A stretch of 41,436 bases of DNA, taken from NCBI RefSeq assembly GCF_023241715.1, contig NZ_JALQCW010000076.1, positions 1-41,436 of the forward strand, in the 5' to 3' direction. A program made the position numbers and the translations under genes. The notes under the pieces are model-generated. The model did no database searches. It saw only the letters and a list, made by a program, of their open reading frames with translations, and had not been told where the DNA came from. The number at the start of each line of letters is the position of its first letter. Within the stretch, counting starts at the first letter, position 1. Origin of the DNA: Pseudomonas morbosilactucae (lineage in GTDB: Bacteria > Pseudomonadota > Gammaproteobacteria > Pseudomonadales > Pseudomonadaceae). Below are positions 17,280 through 24,385 of this stretch, in pieces.

Positions 17280-17298
17280 GGCGACGCCGCCTCAGGCC
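17273..17298. terminator. Perfect 11-bp inverted repeat overlapping both convergent stop codons
   Basis: The arms GGCCTGAGGCG and CGCCTCAGGCC are perfect reverse complements with a 4-base loop. The TGA of the receiver gene (17277-17279) is in the left arm, and the stop of the convergent kinase (17292-17294) is in the right arm. No T-tract follows on either side, so it is a terminator-like or transcript-end-protecting hairpin, not a classical intrinsic terminator. Confidence 0.6.
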
Positions 17299-18961
17299 TT
17301 GATCATCTCCCTGACCGTATTGGTCAGCAGGTCAAAGGTGAAGGGTTTGGTGATCAACTGCATGCCCGGATCGAGGAACCCGCCGCGCGCCGCTGCGTGC
17401 TCTGCGTAGCCGGTGATAAACAACACTTTCAACTCCGGGCGGATCTGCCGCCCGATTTCCGCCAGTTGCCGGCCGTTCATGCCCGGCAGCCCTACATCGC
17501 TGATCAACAGGTCGATGCGTTGCGGGGAGTCGAGGATCGGCATCGCGCTGCGCGCATCGCCGGCTTCGAGAAAGGCATAGCCCAGTTCGCTGAGCACTTC
17601 GCTGACCAACACCCGCACCGCCGGATCGTCCTCGACAATCAGCACGGTTTCGCCATTGCGCGCCACCGCCTGTTGTTGTGGGTCGCCGGGGTGTTCCGCT
17701 TGCATGTCGCCGGCAAAACGCGGCAGGTACAGGCTGACTTCGGTGCCGCGGCCCAGCTCGCTGTCCAGGGTTACGTGGCCGTGGGACTGCTTGGTGAAGC
17801 CGTAGATCATCGACAGGCCGAGTCCGGTGCCCTGGCCGATGGGTTTGGTGGTGAAGAAGGGGTCGAAGACCCGGCTGAGGATGGCTTCTGGCATGCCGCA
17901 ACCGTTATCGCTGACCCGCAGCACCACATAGTCGCCGGGCTCCAGGTTGTCGTGGGCCTGGGTAAAGGCCCGGTCGAGCTGACGGTTGAAGGTTTCCACC
18001 CGCAGCCGCCCGCCGTGGGGCATGGCGTCGCGGGCATTGAGCACCAGGTTGAGCAGGGCGCTTTCCAGTTGGTTGGGGTCGGCCTCGGCCACCCACAGCT
18101 GGTCGCTGAGCTGCATCTCCAACTGGATGCTTTCACTCAGGCTGCGTTGCAGCAGCTCACCCATGGAGGTGACCAGAGTGTTCATCGCCACGGGCTTGGA
18201 GTCCAGGGATTGCCGGCGCGAAAAAGCCAGTAGGCGGTGGGTCAGGCCCGCAGCGCGGTTGGCCGAGGTCACGCCCAGGTCGATCAGGCTGTCCAGGTCC
18301 TCGGTGCGGCCACGGGCCAGGCGTCGGCGCAGCAGCTCCAGGCTGCCGATGATGCCGGTGAGCATGTTGTTGAAGTCGTGGGCGATACCGCCGGTGAGTT
18401 GGCCGACGGCTTCCATTTTCTGCGACTGGCGCAAGGCTTCTTCGTTGTGACGCAGTTGCGCCGTGCGCTCCTCGACTTGCTGCTCAAGGGTTTCCAGGGT
18501 GCGCTGCAGGCGCAGTTCGCTCTGGCTCAGGTCGATCAGCCGGTCCCGGGCATCGTACTGACGTCGTCGGCCGCGCAAGGCGGTGCTGACCAGGCTGATC
18601 AGGGTGGCGGGGTGGAAGGGCCGCTCCAGGAAGGTCACGTTGCCCAACGGTGCACCCAGGGCCGAGGAGGGGTTCTGTTCCGGTCCGCCGTGGTGGGTCA
18701 GCAGCACGATGGGCAAGTCGGACCAGGTGGGCTGTTGCTCCAGGTACGCCAGCAGTGGCGCCAGGTCGGCCCCGCGCAGCGCCTCGGCGGCAATGATCAG
18801 CAACCCGGCACCGCGTTCCAGCTCGTCACACAGGGCCGGCAGGTTCGGGGTAATTACCCCTGGAAGCCGGCTTCCTTGAGCATCATCTGCGCCAGTTGGC
18901 TGTCCCGGCCCAGGGGCGTGAGCACCAGGGCCCGTTCGGAGAGCGGTTCGCCGCGGCTCAC
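17292..18961 (-). pseudogene. KaiC-coupled hybrid histidine kinase (pseudo-receiver-HisKA-HATPase-REC), frameshifted near its 5' end
   Basis: The natural start is a GTG at 18961 that overlaps the stop of the KaiC-like gene (GTGA). From there the frame reads VSRGEPLSERALVLTPLGRD and hits TAA at 18854-18856. One extra G in the G-run 18857-18860 restores a single frame of about 556 residues to 17292. The N-terminal domain looks like a receiver but lacks the phosphoacceptor Asp (LLIIAAEAL). HisKA has GGIAHDFNNMLTGIIGSL, HATPase_c has NLVLNARDAM, DNGCGMP and GTGLGLSMIYGF, and a C-terminal receiver has LIVEDDPAVRVLV with Asp in ISDVGLPGMNG. Without the repair a shorter protein could still start inside the gene. 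The cause of the shift is unresolved, so I mark it as frameshifted and not as certainly dead. Confidence 0.75.
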
Positions 18962-20475
18962 GGGTGTTTGTCCTCAAGCCGCTTGTCTTCAAGCAACGGC
19001 TTGCTTTCGCCGAGGTACGTAGGCACGCCGCGCAACACGCCCTGGAAGGCTTCCAGGGGTTCGCCGATGGTGATGCCGCGGTTGCTTATGCGGTATTCGC
19101 GGATGGTCGATTCGTGGCTGCCGGTGCGTTTCTTGATGATGGAAATGGCCCGGCGCACCTTGCCCAGGGCTTCGAAGTAGCGGAGCAGGATCACCGTGTC
19201 GGCCAGGTAAGTGATGTCCACCGGCGCCTGCATGTCCCCCACCAGGCCATGCTGGGCCACGGTCATGAAGGTCGCCGCGCCTTTGCGGTTGAGGTACAGC
19301 AGCAGCTCGTGCATGTGCAGCACTAGGGCGTTTTCCTCGGGCATCGCTGCCTGATAGCCGTTGATGCTGTCGATGACCACGGTCTTGATCTGGTCTTTGT
19401 CGACGCAGCGGCGCACTCGGTGGGACAACTCGCCGGGGGACAGCTCGGCGGCGTCCACCTGTTCGATCATCAGGTTGCCGGTGGCCTTCAAGGCCTCCAG
19501 ATCGATGCCCATGTTTTTCATGCGCTCGATCAGCAGGCCCAGTTCTTCGTCGAAGATAAACAGCGCGGCTTTCTCGCCACGGGCCACGGCTGCCGCCGCG
19601 AAGATCATGGAGATCAGGGATTTGCCGGTACCGGCCGGGCCGAGGATCAGGGTGCTGGAGCCGGTCTCGATACCACCGCCCAGCAGGGCGTCCATCTCGC
19701 GGATGCCGCTGGTCAATTGCAGGCGCTCGTAGCGGCCGCGGTGTTCGGCGGCCACCAGGCGTGGGAAGACGTGGATGCCGTCGCCCATGATGGTGAAGTC
19801 ATGGAAGCCGCCGCGGTATTTCTGCCCGCGGTACTTCACCACCCGGACCCGTCGCCGTTCGGCGCCGTAGTTGGGGGTCAGCTCTTCCAGGCGGATCACG
19901 CCGTGGGCCACGCTGTGCACGGTCTTGTCCAGGGATTCGGTGGTCAGGTCGTCCAGCAGCAGGACCGTGGCGTCGTAGCGCACAAAGTAGTGTTTGATGG
20001 CGAGGATTTGCCGGCGGTAGCGCAGCGAGCTTTGGGCCAGCAGGCGGATCTCCGACAGGCTGTCGAGCACCACTCGGGTTGGCTTGACCCGTTCGACCAC
20101 TTCGAAGATCTGCCGGGTGGCTTCACCCAGCTCCAGGTCCGAGGAATACAGCAGGCTTTGCTGGTGCTCGGCGTTAAGCAGGCTTTCCGGCGGGGTCAGT
20201 TCGAAAATATGGATGTTGTCGTCCAGTTCCCACCCGTGGGACTGGGCGCCCTGGCGCAATTCGTGCTCGGTCTCCGACAGGGTGATGTACAGCGAACGCT
20301 CGCCGGCCTGGGCGCCGGCTCGCAGAAAGTGCAGCGCGATCGTGGTCTTGCCGGTGCCGGGTTCGCCTTCCACCAGGAACACGTGGCTGCGGGAAAGACC
20401 GCCGGACAGAATGTCATCCAGACCTTCGATGCCGGTGGCGGCTTTGGCGCTGATCAACTCATTGGCGTTAGACAA
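18958..20475 (-). CDS. kaiC: KaiC-like double RecA-domain ATPase
   Basis: The 505-residue protein has two tandem KaiC/RecA domains. CI has Walker A GEPGTGKTT (residues 37-45), and CII has GPAGTGKSL (about 277-285). The glutamates that in cyanobacterial KaiC serve ATP hydrolysis appear as SE in CI (ITLSETEHEL, residues 67-68) and as EE in CII (FIFDEELGLL). At the place of the cyanobacterial phosphosites Ser431/Thr432 there is Thr422-Tyr423 (DITYLADTVILL). The start is TTG at 20475, with GAGG about eight bases upstream, and no better ATG precedes it. The stop overlaps the GTG of the hybrid kinase. No KaiA or KaiB is encoded nearby. I infer a stress-signalling ATPase and not a clock. Cellular role unproven. 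Confidence 0.88.
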   Translation of the reverse strand: MSNANELISAKAATGIEGLDDILSGGLSRSHVFLVEGEPGTGKTTIALHFLRAGAQAGERSLYITLSETEHELRQGAQSHGWELDDNIHIFELTPPESLLNAEHQQSLLYSSDLELGEATRQIFEVVERVKPTRVVLDSLSEIRLLAQSSLRYRRQILAIKHYFVRYDATVLLLDDLTTESLDKTVHSVAHGVIRLEELTPNYGAERRRVRVVKYRGQKYRGGFHDFTIMGDGIHVFPRLVAAEHRGRYERLQLTSGIREMDALLGGGIETGSSTLILGPAGTGKSLISMIFAAAAVARGEKAALFIFDEELGLLIERMKNMGIDLEALKATGNLMIEQVDAAELSPGELSHRVRRCVDKDQIKTVVIDSINGYQAAMPEENALVLHMHELLLYLNRKGAATFMTVAQHGLVGDMQAPVDITYLADTVILLRYFEALGKVRRAISIIKKRTGSHESTIREYRISNRGITIGEPLEAFQGVLRGVPTYLGESKPLLEDKRLEDKHP

Positions 20476-20616
20476 AAAATGCCCTCACGTGGCTAGGGTA
20501 AGTCGACAGTGCTGGCCTCTGGCCTTGAAACACTGCCTGATCACTTGACCTTGGCGACACACCGACGGTTCCACGGTGGTGAGGGATTTGTCTGTTGCCC
20601 GGTTGGCTGAACCGCC

Positions 20617-21672
20617 TCAGAGGCCTTGTTGCAAGGCCGGGTCATCGGGGTTTTGCTGCTCCAACTGGGCCAGCAGCACTTGGACGTTCTGCAATTGGCC
20701 GCTTTCCTTCCAGTAGTTGATCAACAGCACCCGGGCTTTGCGATTGGCTGGCTGGCGCTGGACGATTTCCTCCAGCTGTTTCTGCGCGGCCTGCAACTCT
20801 TCCTGGCTGTGCAGGGTGGTGGCCAGGTCATAGCGGTAATCGGCCTGGTTGGGTTCCAGTTCCACGGCGCGGGACAAGCCCAAGAGGGCGAATTCACCCT
20901 GGCCATGGTGCAGCAACCACATGCCCAGGGCGTGTTGCAGGTAGGCCGAGTCCTGCTGTGCCTGCAACTGCTTGGCCAGCAGGGCACGGGCGGCTTCGCT
21001 CTGGCCCTGTTTATCGAGCACTTCGATTTGCAGCACCACGGCCTGCAGGTTGTCCGGTTGCAGGGCCAGGGCCCGCTCCAGGGTTTGCTGGGCCTTGATC
21101 AGGTTGGCGTTGTGCAGGTAGAGGCGCGCCAGTTGGTACTGCGCCTCGACGTCGTCGGCCTGGTCCTTGAGCACCTGGGTGTATTCGTCGATCACCTGTT
21201 GCAGCGGGCCGAAGTACAGGCCCTGGTCGTCCGGCGACAGCCCGAGCAGTGCGTTGACCGCGGCAAAGCGCACGCTTTGTTCGCTGTCGCTCAGCAGAGG
21301 CCCCAGCAGCAGGCTGCGCTGGCCACTGGGCACCAGGCCGAGCACCGCCTGGATGGCCGCTTCGCGCACTTCTGGTGAGGGGTGCTGCAAATCGTTGTCC
21401 GCCAGTTTCAGGGCCTGGGGGCTGGGGTAGTTGGGCAGTTCGGCGAGCAGGCGGATACGCCGGGTGTCGGTCAAGTCCGGCCGCGCCAACTGCTGGTACA
21501 GCACCCGAGCCGCCCCCGGCATCCCGTTGCGCGCTTGCTCCAGGGCCTTGTTGTAACCGTGCTTGATGGCCTCGGGCACGACCGGCGGGCTGCTGCGCAA
21601 GCTGGCCCAGGCGAGGCCCAGGGCCGCGACGATGAGCAGGCTGAGCAGCAGGTAGCGGCGAGGTTTAGTCAT
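20617..21672 (-). CDS. Membrane-anchored HEAT/TPR-repeat protein
   Basis: The 351-residue protein has one N-terminal hydrophobic segment (YLLLSLLIVAALGLAWAS, residues about 7-24) that would anchor it in the inner membrane with the rest in the periplasm. Residues about 75-155 contain HEAT-like repeats (PSPEVREAAIQAVLGL and SEQSVRFAAVNALLGL). Residues about 165-350 contain about five tetratricopeptide repeats (for example EAQYQLARLYLHNANLIKAQ and ALGMWLLHHGQGEFAL). Such repeats mediate protein-protein contacts. No enzymatic motif is seen. It lies 141 bp upstream of the KaiC-like gene and 74 bp downstream of the bestrophin-like gene, on the same strand, so co-expression is plausible but not demonstrated. 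Confidence 0.78.
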   Translation of the reverse strand: MTKPRRYLLLSLLIVAALGLAWASLRSSPPVVPEAIKHGYNKALEQARNGMPGAARVLYQQLARPDLTDTRRIRLLAELPNYPSPQALKLADNDLQHPSPEVREAAIQAVLGLVPSGQRSLLLGPLLSDSEQSVRFAAVNALLGLSPDDQGLYFGPLQQVIDEYTQVLKDQADDVEAQYQLARLYLHNANLIKAQQTLERALALQPDNLQAVVLQIEVLDKQGQSEAARALLAKQLQAQQDSAYLQHALGMWLLHHGQGEFALLGLSRAVELEPNQADYRYDLATTLHSQEELQAAQKQLEEIVQRQPANRKARVLLINYWKESGQLQNVQVLLAQLEQQNPDDPALQQGL

Positions 21673-21746
21673 GCGGGCATCCGGGAACTGGCGACTTTTT
21701 GGAGGCGCAAGCTTCGGTCAGGAACCGTGCCGAGTCAAACCCGCAC

Positions 21747-22646
21747 TCAGTTGAGTACGTACTCCACCGGTTCGAGAGGCGGTGGCAGGTCGCTGTGCCC
21801 CAGCGCTGCGAGGATTTCGCGTTCCAGGGTGCGCAGCAGAGCGTTGCACGGCAGGTCGTTCTCGTCGAAGCCGAAGGGGTCCTCCAGGTCGTCGCCGATC
21901 TCGTCGAGGCCGAAAAAGGTGTAGCTGACGATGGCGGTGAACAGGGGCGTCATCCAGCCCAGGGGCTCGGCCATGGCAAACGGCAAGAGGATGCAGAACA
22001 GGTAAATGGTGCGGTGCAGCAGCAAGGTGTAAGGGAAGGGCAGCGGCGTGCTCTTGATCCGCTCGCAGGCCGCCTGCACCTGGCTCAGGCTGACCAGGCG
22101 GGTTTCCAGCTGGGTGTAGCGCCAGTCGCTGATCAGGCCCTGGGTGGCCAAGGCCGAACAGCGCCCGCCGATGCGTTGCAGCAAGGCGTCGCTGGGGTTG
22201 GGGTGTCGAGGGTCGATGGGGTCGGCGGTCCAGGGTTGTTGCGCGCGGCTTTCGTCTTCTTGCCGCAGGCGGGCGATCAGGCTGTGGGCGAAGCCGCAGA
22301 GTTCGCGCAGCAGGGCGCTGCGTTCAGCGCCGGCACCGATGACCAGGGTTTCGCGGATCAGTGAGCGCACCTCGATCACCAACTGCCCCAACTGTTTGCG
22401 GCCTTCCCACCAGCGGTCGTAGCAGGCGTTGTTGCGAAAACTCATGAAAATCGACAGCGACAGCCCGAGCAAGGTGAAGGGCGTGGCATTGACCTTGGAG
22501 AAATACGCCGGGTGCCAGGTTTCCACCAGCACGATCACCGAGGCCAGCAGCGTCACCAGCAGACTGCGCAGGGCAATGCGCCGGGCGATGGAGCCTTTCA
22601 GGGAAAACAGAATGCCGATCAGGTTGGGTTTGGGGCGGACAATCAT
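21747..22646 (-). CDS. Bestrophin-family (UPF0187/RFP-TM) anion channel protein
   Basis: The 299-residue inner-membrane protein is of the bacterial bestrophin-like family. Family hallmarks are visible: FTLLGLSLSIFMSFRNNACYDRWWEGRKQ in the first half (key residues F-R-N--CYDRWWEGRK) and, near the C-terminus, FTAIVSYTFFGLDEIGDDLEDPFG. Hydrophobic segments lie at about residues 25-45, 55-70, 205-225 and 230-250. I chose the ATG at 22646 (MIVRPKPNLI). Upstream open frame continues into the intergenic palindrome and has no homology. Bacterial relatives form pentameric channels, but the conducted ion here is unknown. It may head the minus-strand series leading to the HEAT/TPR, KaiC and kinase genes. 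Confidence 0.85.
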   Translation of the reverse strand: MIVRPKPNLIGILFSLKGSIARRIALRSLLVTLLASVIVLVETWHPAYFSKVNATPFTLLGLSLSIFMSFRNNACYDRWWEGRKQLGQLVIEVRSLIRETLVIGAGAERSALLRELCGFAHSLIARLRQEDESRAQQPWTADPIDPRHPNPSDALLQRIGGRCSALATQGLISDWRYTQLETRLVSLSQVQAACERIKSTPLPFPYTLLLHRTIYLFCILLPFAMAEPLGWMTPLFTAIVSYTFFGLDEIGDDLEDPFGFDENDLPCNALLRTLEREILAALGHSDLPPPLEPVEYVLN

Positions 22647-22756
22647 CGGGGAGGGCCAAGGCGAATACGCGGCGAGTGGAGAGTAGGAGTGCGGTGGCAG
22701 GCTGTCCAATCGCAATCGTCGACCGCCCCATCGACCGGCTTTATCACCCAGTTCCC

Positions 22757-22871
22757 CTCGTTCCCACGGCCCCCGTGGGCATGCCTCCTGGAACGCTCCG
22801 CGTCCCGCCTTGTGCGCGCAGTGACGCGGAGCGTCATAGGCTGCGTTACCACGCGGAGCGTGGGAGCGATC
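22757..22871. repeat. Pseudomonas intergenic composite palindrome
   Basis: Outer elements CTCGTTCCCACG...CGTGGGAGCGATCG and inner elements ACGCTCCGCGTCCC...GACGCGGAGCGTC form nested inverted repeats over 115 bp, a degenerate copy of a repeat common between Pseudomonas genes. With the terminator at 22885-22919 it accounts for most of the 317-bp gap 22647-22963, in which I see no gene. Confidence 0.75.
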
Positions 22872-22884
22872 GGTCGGAGGCGGC

Positions 22885-22919
22885 AAAAAAAAGCCCCGCG
22901 ACCGAATGGGGCGCGGGGC
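22885..22919 (-). terminator. Rho-independent terminator after oprN
   Basis: On the minus strand GCCCCGCG, an 11-base loop, then CGCGGGGC form a perfect 8-bp GC stem that is followed by eight T. It lies 45 bp past the oprN stop codon and is the obvious end of the mexEF-oprN transcript. Confidence 0.88.
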
Positions 22920-22963
22920 AAAAAATTGGTTGGTTGCGGCCAACCAAAGGAGCACGTTGAAGC

Positions 22964-24385
22964 TTAGTTGCTGGCTACGGTTTGTGGTTGCCAGCCGCCA
23001 CCCAGGGCTTTGTAAATGGCGACGATGCCGCGGTACAGGTCGACCTCGGCCAGGGCCTGGGCGTCCTCTGCCGCCAGGCGCTCGCGCTGGGCGTCCAGCA
23101 GCACCAGGAAGTCCACAGTGCCTTCGCGGTAGCGAATCTGCGCCAAATCTGCCGCTGCGCGGCTCGACTCGCTCTGACGGATCAGCGCGATCAGCCGTTG
23201 CTGGCGCTTGCCGTAGTCGCTGAAGGCGTTCTCCGATTCTTCCAGGGCCAGCAGCACTTGCTGTTCATAGTTGGCCAGGGCGCCATCGGCCTGGGCGTCG
23301 GCACCCCGCAGACGGGCACGGACGCTGCCCAGGTCGAAGGCCGCCCACGTGATGCTCGGGCCCAGGGCCCAGGCGTTGGCCGCCGACGAGCCGATCTGCG
23401 AGCCGCGCCCGGCGGTAAAGCCGAGGAAACCGCTGAGGCTGACCCGAGGGAACAGGTCGGCCTTGGCCACGCCAATGCGCGCGGTAGCCGCCGCCAGTTG
23501 CCGTTCGGCGCTGAGAATGTCCGGGCGCCGTTGCAGCAGCTCACCCGGGTCGCCGATCGGCAGGGCCTTGGCAATTGCTGGCAGTTGCGCCGGCGATAGG
23601 TCGACGCTGAGGGCGTCCGGGCGCTCACCCAACAAGGTGGCAATGCGATTGCGCTGGCGTACCTGTTCAGCCTGCAACTGCGGCACGCTGGCTTCGACCG
23701 AGGCCAGACGCGCGTCGGCGCGGACCACGTCGAGCTGGTCGCCGACCCCGGCATCGCGCAGGCTTTCGGTGATTTTGCGCGACTCCTGCTGGTTGTTCAG
23801 GTTGGCCAGGGCGATCTTTTCCCGCAGTTGCGCACCGCGCAGCTGTCCGTAGGCGTCCACCAACTCGGCAATCATCGTCACCTGCAACTGATAAAGATCG
23901 GCTTCGGCCGCTTGCTGGTCGGCGTCGGTGGCTTCCAGATTGCGCTGGATGCGGCCGAACAGGTCCAGCTCCCAGGCCATGTCCAGGCCCAGGTCGTAGC
24001 GCTCGCTGCTGACCCGGCGGGTGGTCTGGCCAGGGATCTGACCCTTGGCCAGGTCACTGCTGGCGCGGCTGGTGATGGTCGGCATCACATCGTTGCTGGC
24101 GTCATCGCGGATCGCTCGGGCAGCCCGCAGGCGGGCAAAGGCCACCCGCAGCTCACGGTTGCCCTGCAACGAACGGCTGACCAACTGGTTCAGGGTCGGA
24201 TCGTCGAACTGCTGCCACCAGATGCCTTCGAAACGTGCGCGGTCGAAGTTCTTCTGGCCCGCGGCGCCATCGGTGGCGGCCGCGATATGGGCCGCCTCGG
24301 TGTTCGGGGCCTGGTAGTCAGGGCCCACGGCGCAGGCGCTGAGGGCCAGCACCAGCAGGCTCGGAAGGAAGACTTTCAGGCTCAT
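22964..24385 (-). CDS. oprN: RND efflux outer-membrane lipoprotein channel (OprN/OprM/NodT family)
   Basis: The 473-residue protein is the outer-membrane channel of a tripartite efflux pump. A lipoprotein signal ends in LVLALSAC with the acylated Cys18, followed by AVGPDYQAP, typical of OprM-like proteins. Two OEP repeats cover the rest (for example LDMAWELDLFGRIQRN and GPSITWAAFDLGSVRARL), with long helical heptad regions forming the periplasmic tunnel. The ATG overlaps the mexF stop by ATGA, so it is translationally coupled. Together with the closely MexF-like pump gene this supports the OprN assignment over OprM or OprJ. A strong terminator follows. Confidence 0.87.
   Translation of the reverse strand: MSLKVFLPSLLVLALSACAVGPDYQAPNTEAAHIAAATDGAAGQKNFDRARFEGIWWQQFDDPTLNQLVSRSLQGNRELRVAFARLRAARAIRDDASNDVMPTITSRASSDLAKGQIPGQTTRRVSSERYDLGLDMAWELDLFGRIQRNLEATDADQQAAEADLYQLQVTMIAELVDAYGQLRGAQLREKIALANLNNQQESRKITESLRDAGVGDQLDVVRADARLASVEASVPQLQAEQVRQRNRIATLLGERPDALSVDLSPAQLPAIAKALPIGDPGELLQRRPDILSAERQLAAATARIGVAKADLFPRVSLSGFLGFTAGRGSQIGSSAANAWALGPSITWAAFDLGSVRARLRGADAQADGALANYEQQVLLALEESENAFSDYGKRQQRLIALIRQSESSRAAADLAQIRYREGTVDFLVLLDAQRERLAAEDAQALAEVDLYRGIVAIYKALGGGWQPQTVASN

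Noticed and set aside
18958..20475. Interpretation as a circadian clock locus
   Set aside because: No KaiA or KaiB is encoded nearby, and the phosphosite residues differ from those of the cyanobacterial clock protein.
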